A stretch of 64,000 bases of DNA from Martelella lutilitoris (lineage in GTDB: Bacteria > Pseudomonadota > Alphaproteobacteria > Rhizobiales > Rhizobiaceae): NCBI RefSeq assembly GCF_016598595.1, contig NZ_CP066786.1, positions 1,325,501-1,389,500 on the forward strand, in the 5' to 3' direction. The position numbers and the translations under genes were made by a program. The notes under the pieces were generated by a model, which worked only from the letters and a program-made list of their open reading frames with translations, was not told where the DNA came from and did no database searches. Below, piece by piece: positions 1 through 8,587 of this stretch. How positions within the stretch are numbered: position 1 is the first letter of the stretch; each line of letters starts with the position of its first letter.

Positions 1-71
1 CGACGCAGCGTGACGAAAGGCCAGGCGCCCGCCTGAAGGTGCTCTTCCGCGTGGGTGTCCTTTGACATCAT
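1..71 (-). CDS. Unknown protein, N-terminal 23 codons only
   Basis: A leftward reading frame begins with ATG-ATG at 71 and runs off the left edge of the window. The visible start reads MMSKDTHAEEHLQAGAWPF, then VTLRR. A purine-rich AGAAGAAGG ribosome binding site lies just upstream on the minus strand, about 75-85. The peptide is polar at its N-terminus with no signal peptide, so the product is probably cytoplasmic. I do not recognise the family from so few residues. It is divergent from the thioesterase gene at 285, with about 210 bases of shared upstream DNA that shows nothing else I can name. Confidence 0.55.
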   Translation of the reverse strand, partial: MMSKDTHAEEHLQAGAWPFVTLR

Positions 72-284
72 GCCTTCTTCTGTCTGCCGGTAACTCTGTG
101 GTGACGCTTGCCGGCGACTTTGGCCGCTCGTGTGGCGAAGGTCAACCACGGGGAATGGCCGGAGATCACCAGGCGGGCGCTCTTTGCTGTTGATCGCAGG
201 CGTCATTCGGGCAAGACTTGGCGCAGTCTGCAGGAGACGGGGCGGGATGGCTGCCTGCCGCGAAACGAGAGGGATGAATAACGC

Positions 285-776
285 ATGGATCGCGCACACG
301 ACCCGAGCCAGCTTGAAATGGTTGTATTGATGACGCCGGACATGGCGAATTTCTCCGGCAAGGTGCATGGCGGGGCGCTGTTGAGCCTGCTCGACCGCGT
401 GGCCTATTCCTGCGCCGCGCGCTTTTCCCAGGATTACGCCGTCACGCTGTCTGTCGACCAGGTGACCTTTCGCGAGCCGATCAATGTCGGCGAACTCGTC
501 ACGCTGCGCGCCTCCGTCAACTATACCGGACGGACATCGATGGAAATCGGCATCCGGGTGGAGGCGGAGGATGTGCGCACCGGCCATCGCCGCCACACCA
601 ATTCCTGTTATTTCACCATGGTCGCCGTGGACGAGCACGGCAAGCCGACGCCGGTGCCGAAGCTCGCTCTCGACACGCCTGACAAGGAACGCCGCTTCGA
701 AGAGGCCCGGATGCGCCATCAGCTGCGCAAGGAATACGAGGCCCGTTTCCGGGAATTGAAATCCGAAAAGGGCTGA
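285..776 (+). CDS. Acyl-CoA thioesterase, hotdog fold (YciA-like)
   Basis: This 163-residue protein has the single-hotdog layout of acyl-CoA thioesterases that hydrolyse acyl-CoA to free acid and CoA in the cytoplasm. Visible family features are VHGGALLSLLDRVAYSCAAR (about residues 27-46), which corresponds to the helix containing the conserved HGG turn, and the strand VTLSVDQVTFREPINVGELV that follows. The C-terminal 30 residues are charged and helical, as in YciA relatives. I chose the ATG at 285 because a GAGAGGG purine run lies about 12 bases upstream and the hotdog domain begins soon after. The gene stands alone; the next gene is 230 bases away behind its own promoter region. The substrate chain length cannot be told from sequence. 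Confidence 0.85.
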   Translation: MDRAHDPSQLEMVVLMTPDMANFSGKVHGGALLSLLDRVAYSCAARFSQDYAVTLSVDQVTFREPINVGELVTLRASVNYTGRTSMEIGIRVEAEDVRTGHRRHTNSCYFTMVAVDEHGKPTPVPKLALDTPDKERRFEEARMRHQLRKEYEARFRELKSEKG

Positions 777-912
777 GGCCGGAGCTTTCTGTCTGGAACG
801 ACTTTCGCCGGCCTATGCTGCGCCGCAAACGATAACGCGCGGCTCACATTTTCTTCATCGCGCGGAATCTCTGTAAAATCAGTCATTTGGCTCGTTGAAC
901 AGTTCGTTCAGC

Positions 913-939
913 ATTTGCGAAATTGTCGAACACGCAAAT
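913..939. promoter_or_regulatory. Inverted repeat upstream of the YceI/b561 operon
   Basis: ATTTGCG at 913-919 and CGCAAAT at 933-939 form a perfect 7-base inverted repeat with a 13-base spacer. A second, shorter repeat (TGAAC, five bases, GTTCA) lies just upstream at about 896-910. Both fall in the 230-base gap before the YceI gene at 1008, where a promoter must lie. They could bind a regulator; no known operator consensus is matched with confidence. Confidence 0.35.
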
Positions 940-1007
940 TCCGCTAGCTGTAGTGGTGCACGCGACCATTCCGGTCCTGTCCAAACCGCATCAGCGAGAG
1001 GTTATTT

Positions 1008-1583
1008 ATGTTCCGTTTTGCTACCACGGCTGTCGTTCTGTCCATGATGTCCGCTCCGGTTCTCGCCGCCCCGGTCTCCTATGAATTCGACAAGTCGCAC
1101 AGCAACCTGTCATTCAGCTACAACCACCTCGGCTACTCGATCACCGACGGTCGTTTCGATGACTGGGACGCCACGCTGACGATCGACGCCGAGGTGCCGG
1201 AAAGCTCGTCGGTTGAGTTCGTGATCGCCGCCGACAGCCTCGACACGTTTTGGGATGCGCGCGACGAGCACTTCAAGAGCGCCGATTTCTTCGACGTCGA
1301 GAACTATCCGGAGATCGCCTTCACCAGCACCGAGGTGAAGAAGCTGTCCGATGCCGAGCTTGAGGTGACCGGCGACCTGACCATCAAGGATATCACCAAG
1401 CCCGCCGTGCTGACGGTGGAAGTCCTGTCCTTCGGCGAGCACCCGATGGCCGAGAAGCAGGCGGCCGGCTTCCTGATGGAGGCGACCGTGCTGCGCTCCG
1501 ACTACGGCATGGACATGTACACGCCCTATATCGGCGATGAAGTATCCGTCGTCTTCTCCGGCGAAGCGCTGATTGCCGAGTAA
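1008..1583 (+). CDS. YceI family periplasmic lipid-binding protein (first copy)
   Basis: The 191-residue product has a cleavable signal peptide (residues 1-20, ending SAPVLA-A) and then the YceI domain, a lipocalin-like barrel that binds long isoprenoid chains such as polyprenyl phosphate or ubiquinone. Family hallmarks are YEFDKSHSNLSFSYNHLG near the mature N-terminus, the DARDEHFKSADFFDVENYPE segment (about residues 83-102) and LTIKDITKPAVLTVEV (about 125-140). AGAGG lies about 10 bases before the ATG at 1008. It is followed after 66 bases by a cytochrome b561 gene and then a second YceI gene. That arrangement suggests a periplasmic quinone- or isoprenoid-handling role linked to membrane electron transfer; this role is inference. 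Confidence 0.9.
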   Translation: MFRFATTAVVLSMMSAPVLAAPVSYEFDKSHSNLSFSYNHLGYSITDGRFDDWDATLTIDAEVPESSSVEFVIAADSLDTFWDARDEHFKSADFFDVENYPEIAFTSTEVKKLSDAELEVTGDLTIKDITKPAVLTVEVLSFGEHPMAEKQAAGFLMEATVLRSDYGMDMYTPYIGDEVSVVFSGEALIAE

Positions 1584-1649
1584 CGGCTGACCAATGAGCG
1601 CGCGGGCGGAGCCGCTGAGCGGTTCCCCCGCGTCTCTCGGAGATTTTCG

Positions 1650-2234
1650 ATGATCAAGAACACCAGACATGGCTATGGCGCCGTCGCCATCCTGTTTCAC
1701 TGGGTCATGGCGCTGCTCATTCTCGGCATGCTCGGCCTTGGCCTCTATATGGTGCGGCTGCCGCAGTCGGATCCGGACGCCTTCGCGCTGTTCCAGCTGC
1801 ACAAGTCGATCGGCTTCGTGGTGCTGACGCTCGCCGCGCTTCGGCTGCTGTGGCGGGCCGTGAACCCTTCGCCGAAACTGCCGGCGGAGATGCCTGTCTG
1901 GGAGAAGGGCGTCGCGCATCTTGGGCATGCCGGGCTTTACGCGATGATGTTCCTGCTGCCGCTCTCCGGCTGGCTGCTGGTCTCGGCCTCGCCCTGGGGC
2001 ATCCCGACGATCGTCTTCGATCTCTTCGAGGTGCCGCATCTGCCGGTTCCGGGCGACAAGGCCGGAACGGCGGCGCTTGCCGCCGCCGTGCATGAATATG
2101 GCGCCTATTTCCTCATCCTGCTGATTGCCGGCCATGTCGCCGCCGCCTTCAAGCACCACTTCATCGCCCGCGACGAGACGCTGAAGCGCATGGTGCGCCC
2201 CTCGCGCGGGGCCCAAACCGTTCCCGGAGAATGA
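1650..2234 (+). CDS. Cytochrome b561 (CybB family)
   Basis: This 194-residue protein has four hydrophobic helices at about 12-33, 52-68, 90-112 and 148-168. It is a di-heme b-type cytochrome of the inner membrane. The four expected heme-ligand histidines are H17, H51, H148 and H162. Their spacing (34 residues, then 14) equals that of E. coli CybB (H13, H47, H137, H151), so heme binding is strongly supported. CybB oxidises superoxide and passes electrons to ubiquinone; whether this protein does so is inferred. The stop codon is one base before the start of the second YceI gene, so the two are translationally coupled. GGAGA sits upstream of the ATG at 1650. Confidence 0.92.
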   Translation: MIKNTRHGYGAVAILFHWVMALLILGMLGLGLYMVRLPQSDPDAFALFQLHKSIGFVVLTLAALRLLWRAVNPSPKLPAEMPVWEKGVAHLGHAGLYAMMFLLPLSGWLLVSASPWGIPTIVFDLFEVPHLPVPGDKAGTAALAAAVHEYGAYFLILLIAGHVAAAFKHHFIARDETLKRMVRPSRGAQTVPGE

Positions 2235-2235
2235 T

Positions 2236-2793
2236 ATGCGCTTTTCCATGAAGACCCTTCTTGCCGCCGCCGTTCTCGCCGCTCCCTTCGCCACCCCTGC
2301 CATGGCCGAGACCTGGACCGTTGACCATGATCAGAGCACGCTCGGCTTTGAAGTGCCGCAGGGCGGCAAGACGCTTTCCGGCACATTCGAGAGCTGGACG
2401 GCTTCGATCGATTTCGACCCGGAAGCACCGGAAGACGCGCTCATCACCGTGGAGATCGACACCGGCAGTGCCGCGACCGGCAACGGCCAGTATGACGGCA
2501 TGCTGGAGACGTCCGACTGGTTCGCCGTCGATGAGTTCGGTTCCGCCGATTTCACGACGGACAATGTCCTGGCTCTCGATGACGGCAGCTACAAGGCCGA
2601 CGGCCTTCTGACGATCAAAGCGGTCACCCTGCCGATCGAGCTTAACTTCACGCTCGATATCGACGGCGATACGGCCCATGTTGTCGGTCAGGCGATGCTG
2701 GACCGCAAGGAATACAACCTCGGGCCCGCCGTGAACGCCGATACGGTCGGAGAGACGGTGACGGTGCTTCTCGACCTGACAGCGATGCGGTAA
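2236..2793 (+). CDS. YceI family periplasmic lipid-binding protein (second copy)
   Basis: The 185-residue product has a signal peptide (1-24, ending TPAMA-E) and a YceI barrel beginning WTVDHDQSTLGFEVPQGG. The TSDWFAVDEFGSADFTTDNV and LLTIKAVTLPIELNF segments are the family signatures. It differs a good deal from the copy at 1008, so it is an old paralog and not a recent duplication. It begins one base after the b561 stop codon, which implies a shared mRNA and probably a shared function. YceI proteins bind polyisoprenoid chains; together with the cytochrome this suggests periplasmic quinone carriage or protection, which is inference. Confidence 0.9.
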   Translation: MRFSMKTLLAAAVLAAPFATPAMAETWTVDHDQSTLGFEVPQGGKTLSGTFESWTASIDFDPEAPEDALITVEIDTGSAATGNGQYDGMLETSDWFAVDEFGSADFTTDNVLALDDGSYKADGLLTIKAVTLPIELNFTLDIDGDTAHVVGQAMLDRKEYNLGPAVNADTVGETVTVLLDLTAMR

Positions 2794-2828
2794 GCTCGCG
2801 CCACGAAAGGCCTTATGAAAGGGCGCGC

Positions 2829-3068
2829 GTGGCCGAGATGCAGAAACACACAATCCACAACGAGCGCATCGAGCTTCTTGCGAATGCGCTCGACAGGGCT
2901 TCAACTGCCTCGATCGCCGCCGGTCTGATTGTCCCGTCTGTCTCGGCGCTTAGCCATGTCGAAGCGCTGTCGGGACTTGCCATCATTTCAAGCATGGTTT
3001 GGCTTTTTGCCGCTTTTGCACCACATATGGGTGCAAGACACGTTCTCGGAAGGTTGAGAGAGCCATGA
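2829..3068 (+). CDS. Small membrane protein, unknown function (GTG start)
   Basis: A 79-residue frame starts at GTG 2829, with AAAGGG at 2817-2822 as ribosome binding site. The product has an amphipathic N-terminus (about 1-24), then two hydrophobic stretches at about 26-43 and 46-66, and a short basic tail ending GRLREP. It resembles no family I recognise. Its stop codon overlaps the next start in an ATGA arrangement at 3065-3068, which strongly suggests that both small genes are real and translated together. It may be co-transcribed with the YceI/b561 operon, 36 bases upstream. Confidence 0.6.
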   Translation: MAEMQKHTIHNERIELLANALDRASTASIAAGLIVPSVSALSHVEALSGLAIISSMVWLFAAFAPHMGARHVLGRLREP

Positions 3069-3193
3069 ACAGCACAATGGCATTTTTCTATTTCGTGCTG
3101 CCCTTGCTGGTCGCAGGGCTCGGCTGGGTGGCCGTTCTCGCCAATGACTGGAACGAGAAGCGACGGGAACGCCTCTTGCCGCCGGGAGAATGA
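3065..3193 (+). CDS. 42-residue single-pass membrane protein, unknown
   Basis: A short frame starts at ATG 3065 inside the stop of the preceding small gene (4-base overlap). The peptide begins MNSTMAFFYFVLPLLVAGLG and forms one transmembrane helix (about 5-26), followed by a charged cytoplasmic tail of about 15 residues (NDWNEKRRERLLPPGE). The layout, one helix and a basic tail, is that of small accessory subunits or regulators of membrane complexes. Coupled translation with the two-helix protein upstream suggests that they act together. It ends 48 bases from the converging lepA stop codon. Confidence 0.6.
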   Translation: MNSTMAFFYFVLPLLVAGLGWVAVLANDWNEKRRERLLPPGE

Positions 3194-3241
3194 TCCCGGC
3201 GCGCATGCGTCGCACAAACACCCGCAAAAGCGCTGCTTGCT

Positions 3242-5068
<1,827 letters not shown>

Positions 5069-5130
5069 GCGCGCGCATATAGCAGCGCGCGCGGCTTCTT
5101 GGAAGCGAAATTGCGGGGAGAGGGGCGTGG

Positions 5131-5262
5131 TCAGCAGCCGAGCGCTTCTTGATCTTTGATATAGCTTTCGCGCTCCGTATGCAGATCCTTGATGCTTCGC
5201 GTCAGTAGAGCTTTTTCAATCCGGCGCAGGCAGCCGCATTCAGAGTAATTGTCGTTTGCCAT
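5131..5262 (-). CDS. 43-residue cysteine-containing protein, unknown
   Basis: A leftward frame starts at ATG 5262 with GAGAAAGG about 8 bases upstream. It encodes a charged peptide beginning [20 protein letters not shown] and ending with a C-terminal cysteine (EALGC). It has three cysteines: a C-x-C pair near residues 9-11 and the last residue. The middle is predicted to be helical. There is no signal peptide. It lies 62 bases upstream of lepA on the same strand and divergent from the exported protein gene at 5318. The good ribosome binding site and sensible amino-acid composition support it, but I know no family. The cysteines could bind a metal or form a disulfide. Confidence 0.5.
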   Translation of the reverse strand: MANDNYSECGCLRRIEKALLTRSIKDLHTERESYIKDQEALGC

Positions 5263-5317
5263 CTGGTGGCCTTTCTCGCTATGTTGCTGACACCTGCAAT
5301 TTTAAGGCGAGACGACA

Positions 5318-6115
5318 ATGCGAGGAAAAGCGGGGATATCTTTTGCCAGGCTCGTCTTCACTTCGACCGCGTTCATGCTGACGTTTTTGTCCGGTCCACA
5401 AACGGGCTTTGCTGGGGATTGGTCGTTTCAGGAACATCCTCAGCCAAGCACAGAAATCTCGTTCGAGGAATTGCTCTATATCGATGGCGACTGGAAACGG
5501 GACGGAATGCTGCCGGAGTGCGGCGGCAAGGTGCGTCGCAGCTACGAAATCTACCTGAAATACTTTCCCGAATATGCGGAGACTGCTGAGCCGGAGCAGG
5601 CCTATCAGACATGGCGGGACTATATACTGGCGGACGAAGAGAGTTCTCTCGGTGGTTGCATGACCGGCGCTTATGCCTATGCCATCGAAACGCTCTATAA
5701 GCGCGATCCGTCAAGCATCACGATCTCCTATTGCGGCCGTTTTTCCGGAGAACCGACGACGGAGGAAGACCTGTTCGTTGTCGATACAATCCGCTACCTT
5801 GAGGGGCTGGCCGACAAGGGCTTTGCACTGGCGCAAGGCTATTATCTGCTGATGGACGGTAACAGTGTGGTCCGGCTGAACCCTGACATTCTTTTCTTCC
5901 TAGGACAGTCGCTGGATGGTTCGCCATGGGCGGTGGAACTCGGATTGTTCGTCACTCCGGAGAGCTTGCTTGCGGTCAACAGTCCGAACCTTGAAGGACA
6001 ACCCAGCCCTGAGCGCAAGGCCTTCGTCGATGAGGCCGTGGCAAGGAGCGACCTTGCCTCCGTGCTGGAAACCACCGGTCCTTGCGGGGATATGGCCTGG
6101 CGAGAGGCTGACTAG
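5318..6115 (+). CDS. Exported protein of unknown function
   Basis: The 265-residue product starts MRGKAGISFARLVFTSTAFM and has an N-terminal signal peptide, probably cleaved after GFA (about residue 32). The mature part is acidic and helical, with aromatic-rich repeats around YEIYLKYFPEYAETAEPEQA and YAIETLYKRDPSSITISYCG. Four cysteines are visible in the mature region (in ECGGK, GGCMTG, SYCGRF and GPCGDM), which could make two periplasmic disulfides. The helical spacing is faintly like Sel1/TPR solenoid proteins, but no clear repeat can be aligned. Its codon use looks less GC-rich than its neighbours, which hints at accessory origin. AAGGCGAGA lies before the ATG at 5318. Confidence 0.75.
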   Translation: MRGKAGISFARLVFTSTAFMLTFLSGPQTGFAGDWSFQEHPQPSTEISFEELLYIDGDWKRDGMLPECGGKVRRSYEIYLKYFPEYAETAEPEQAYQTWRDYILADEESSLGGCMTGAYAYAIETLYKRDPSSITISYCGRFSGEPTTEEDLFVVDTIRYLEGLADKGFALAQGYYLLMDGNSVVRLNPDILFFLGQSLDGSPWAVELGLFVTPESLLAVNSPNLEGQPSPERKAFVDEAVARSDLASVLETTGPCGDMAWREAD

Positions 6116-6159
6116 ACTTGCGAGCCAATCGCAGCCGGGTTTTCCCCGACAATATCCGC

Positions 6160-6200
6160 TTGACTCTCCTATAGTAGAAATCCATGATCGCATCATGGAT
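6160..6200 (+). promoter_or_regulatory. Promoter and palindromic operator overlapping the XRE-cupin start
   Basis: A perfect inverted repeat has arms ATCCATGAT (6180-6188) and ATCATGGAT (6192-6200) with a CGC spacer; the start codon ATG 6195-6197 lies inside the right arm. TTGACT (6160-6165), 17 bases, then CATGAT (6183-6188) fits a sigma-70 promoter whose start site would fall at or next to 6195. No Shine-Dalgarno sequence precedes the ATG. The simplest reading is a leaderless mRNA repressed by the regulator's own binding; this is inference from spacing and symmetry. Confidence 0.6.
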
Positions 6201-6770
6201 ATTATCGACTCAACTTTCGACCGAACCATTGCGCTCAACCTCAAGAGGCTGCGTGCCGAAAAGGGGCTGACGCTCGACCGGCTTGCGGAATATTCCGATG
6301 TTAGCCGCGCAATGATCTCGCGCATCGAGCGGGCGGAAGCTTCGCCGTCCGCGCTGGTGCTGGCGAAGATCTGCGCCGCGCTCGGCACGTCGCTCTCGGC
6401 CTTCTTTTCCGATGCGGACAGGCCTGTCGATCCGCTGTCGCGCCGGGTCGACCAGCCGGTCTGGCGCGATCCCGAAACCGGCTATACCCGCCGATCCGTT
6501 TCGCCGTCGGGCACCGGTTCAGCGGTCGATATCGTGCTCATCCGCTTTCCCGCAGGCGGTCGCATCGCCTATCCGCCCAAGCACGGCGCGGCGGAGCTGC
6601 GCCAGCACGTCTGGGTGCTGGATGGCGTGCTCGACGTCGAGTTCGGCGAGGAAAACCGTCAACTTTCGAAGGGCGACTGCCTGTTCATGCCGGTGGCCGA
6701 GCCGCATGTTTTCTCAAATCCCGGCGCGACCGATGTCACCTATTCGGTGATCATCGAGCGGGTGCCATAG
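6195..6770 (+). CDS. XRE-family regulator with C-terminal cupin domain
   Basis: The 191-residue protein joins an N-terminal helix-turn-helix (about 10-65, including GLTLDRLAEYSDVSRAMISR) to a C-terminal cupin barrel (about 110-190, with the motif around AELRQHVWVLDGVLDVEFGE and LSKGDCLFMPVAEPHVFSNP). This is the PuuR/SutR-like architecture in which the cupin senses a small ligand; many members control amine, polyamine or sulfur-compound genes. I chose ATG 6195 because the domain begins at once and the longer upstream frame runs through the 3' end of the previous gene. The following acetyltransferase gene starts 12 bases after its stop, so they are probably co-transcribed. Autoregulation is suggested by the palindrome over the start. 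Confidence 0.88.
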   Translation: MDIIDSTFDRTIALNLKRLRAEKGLTLDRLAEYSDVSRAMISRIERAEASPSALVLAKICAALGTSLSAFFSDADRPVDPLSRRVDQPVWRDPETGYTRRSVSPSGTGSAVDIVLIRFPAGGRIAYPPKHGAAELRQHVWVLDGVLDVEFGEENRQLSKGDCLFMPVAEPHVFSNPGATDVTYSVIIERVP

Positions 6771-6782
6771 TCAGGAGCAGCC

Positions 6783-7310
6783 ATGGACATCAGGCTTTTG
6801 AACGGTAACGAGGCCGAGGCCGCAATTCCCGCGCTCTGCGCGCTGCTGGCGGACAGTATCGAGGACAATGCCTCCATGGGCTTCATGGCGCCTTATGATG
6901 CGGGCGCGGTTGAAGCGTTCTGGCGGCAGGTGGCCGCGGGCGTTGCCGCCGGCGCGGTCATTCTTGCCGTTGCCGAGGAAGAGGGCGAGCTTGTCGGTAC
7001 GGTGCAAGCGGGGCTGGCACAAAAGCCGAACCAGCCGCATCGCGGCGATGTGATGAAGCTCATCGTGCTGCGCGCCTTCAGGGGGAGGGGGATTTCCCGC
7101 CTGCTGATGGAGGCGTTGGAGGCGGAATGCCGCAAGCGGAACCGCTGGCTTCTGGTGCTCGACACCGCCACCGGCAGCGCGGCGGAGGCGATCTATCCGC
7201 GCCTCGGCTGGAACCGCGTCGGCGTGGTGCCGGACTATGCGCTTTATCCCGAAGGCGGCTATTGCGACACGACCTTTTTCTACAAGCGTCTCTCTGATCC
7301 GTCGCCATGA
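6783..7310 (+). CDS. GNAT-family N-acetyltransferase
   Basis: This 175-residue protein has the GNAT fold that moves acetyl from acetyl-CoA to an amine. Motif A is visible as MKLIVLRAFRGRGISRLLME (about 91-110), with the acetyl-CoA pyrophosphate-binding R-x-x-G-x-G/A pattern. The C-terminal AEAIYPRLGWNRVGVVPDYA segment is motif B. It lies 12 bases after the XRE-cupin regulator and 106 bases before a predicted acetylpolyamine amidohydrolase, so the acceptor may be a polyamine or related amine. The acceptor itself cannot be read from the sequence. An AGGAG site lies at 6772-6776, just before the ATG at 6783. Confidence 0.85.
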   Translation: MDIRLLNGNEAEAAIPALCALLADSIEDNASMGFMAPYDAGAVEAFWRQVAAGVAAGAVILAVAEEEGELVGTVQAGLAQKPNQPHRGDVMKLIVLRAFRGRGISRLLMEALEAECRKRNRWLLVLDTATGSAAEAIYPRLGWNRVGVVPDYALYPEGGYCDTTFFYKRLSDPSP

Positions 7311-7314
7311 TGGC

Positions 7315-7334
7315 GTTGTCACAATTGTCTCAAC
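7315..7334. promoter_or_regulatory. Imperfect 20-base palindrome upstream of the amidohydrolase gene
   Basis: GTTGTCACAA (7315-7324) faces TTGTCTCAAC (7325-7334), matching at 8 of 10 paired positions around a perfect ACAATTGT core. It lies just past the acetyltransferase stop codon and about 80 bases before the amidohydrolase start, a usual place for an operator. It differs in sequence from the palindrome at the XRE-cupin gene, so a different regulator would be needed. Confidence 0.35.
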
Positions 7335-7416
7335 GAACTTGGCGTCTGCTGTGGATTTTGCGCCGGAATGGGGCTACCGACAGAGGGGAAATCTTTCTCG
7401 TCAAGGGGCCCCGAAA

Positions 7417-8454
7417 ATGCGTGTCATCTATTCCGAGGATCACAAGCTGCGTGACGCCAAGACCGAGCTGCATGGCGGAGAACTGGTGAAGCCGTTTGAG
7501 GGGCCGTTCCGGGTGGAGTGGATCCGGGCCGCGCTGAAGGAAAAGGGGTTTGACGACGAGGTCGCGCCGGCGCGCCACGATCTTTCCGTGCCCCTCAAAC
7601 TGCACGATGCCGGCTATCTGGAGTTCCTTGAAACCGTCTGGGAGCGCTGGCTGTCGGCGGGTTTCACCACCGAGGCGATCCCGATCTCGCTTCCCGTGCG
7701 CCGTTCCTACCACGCCCGGCCGCCGCACAACATCGACGGGCTCCTGGGTTATTACGCCAATTCGGTGGAAACCTCGATCACCGAGGGCACCTACGAGGCG
7801 GCGATCGCGGCGAAGGACTGCGCCATGACCGGGGCGGATTATCTCGGCGAGGGGCATCGCTTTGCCTTCGCGCTCTGCCGCCCGCCCGGCCATCATGCGG
7901 GCATCGACCTCTACGGCGGCTACTGCTTCCTCAACAATGCCGCCATCGCCGCCCAGCGAATGCTCGACAATGGGGCAAAGAAGGTTGCCATCCTCGATGT
8001 CGATTTCCACCACGGCAACGGCACGCAGGACGTCACCTATGAGCGCGACGACATCTTCTTCGCGTCGCTGCACGGCGAGCCGGATGATGCCTTCCCCTAT
8101 TTCTGGGGGCACAGGGAGGAGACCGGCAAGGGCAGGGGCGAGGGCTACAACGCCAACTTTCCCATGCCGCGCAACACCGCCTGGCCGGCCTATGGCGAGG
8201 CGCTGGAGGCCGCGCTCAGACGGATTTCGGCCTTCGGCGCGGAGGCCCTGGTCCTGTCGCTCGGCGTCGACACCTTCGAAAAGGATCCGATCTCCTTCTT
8301 CCGCCTGAGGACGCCTGATTTCCGCACCATGGGCGCCAGGGTCGCCGGGCTCGGCATCCCGGTCCTCACCGTCATGGAAGGCGGCTACGGCGTGCACGAG
8401 ATCGGCGACAATGTCGCCAATGTCCTGATCGGACTGGAAGAGGACGGAGCCTGA
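7417..8454 (+). CDS. aphA: Acetylpolyamine amidohydrolase (histone-deacetylase fold)
   Basis: The 345-residue protein belongs to the arginase/deacetylase superfamily and is predicted to hydrolyse acetylated polyamines such as acetylputrescine to the free amine and acetate. The active site is intact: tandem histidines H159-H160 in RPPGHHAG, zinc ligands D196 and H198 in DVDFHHGNG, D285 in SLGVDTFEKDP, and the transition-state tyrosine Y324 in EGGYG. These positions are each one higher than in the characterised Mycoplana enzyme as I recall it (H158/H159, D195, H197, D284, Y323). The start at ATG 7417 gives the usual MRVIYSEDHK N-terminus; the longer frame overlaps the previous gene. It sits behind an acetyltransferase and an XRE-cupin regulator, a likely polyamine unit. 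Confidence 0.92.
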   Translation: MRVIYSEDHKLRDAKTELHGGELVKPFEGPFRVEWIRAALKEKGFDDEVAPARHDLSVPLKLHDAGYLEFLETVWERWLSAGFTTEAIPISLPVRRSYHARPPHNIDGLLGYYANSVETSITEGTYEAAIAAKDCAMTGADYLGEGHRFAFALCRPPGHHAGIDLYGGYCFLNNAAIAAQRMLDNGAKKVAILDVDFHHGNGTQDVTYERDDIFFASLHGEPDDAFPYFWGHREETGKGRGEGYNANFPMPRNTAWPAYGEALEAALRRISAFGAEALVLSLGVDTFEKDPISFFRLRTPDFRTMGARVAGLGIPVLTVMEGGYGVHEIGDNVANVLIGLEEDGA

Positions 8455-8477
8455 ACCCTCCACCGGACAACTCCTCC

Positions 8478-8495
8478 GTTAATGCTGCATTCAGG
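8478..8495 (+). promoter_or_regulatory. Motif shared by the two BA14K genes (copy 1)
   Basis: GTTAAT, six bases, TTCAGG occurs here, 93 bases before the first BA14K start. The same spaced motif, with CTG conserved in the spacer region, recurs at 9272-9289 before the second BA14K gene. Position and repetition suggest a promoter or activator site. Confidence 0.4.
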
Positions 8496-8587
8496 TTGAG
8501 AGGATTACCGACACCACCGAAGATTGCGGCTTGACCCTTACCCGGTCCGCCGCCTTTGCTTCAGGTGTTTGCTTCAGGAGGAAGCCG

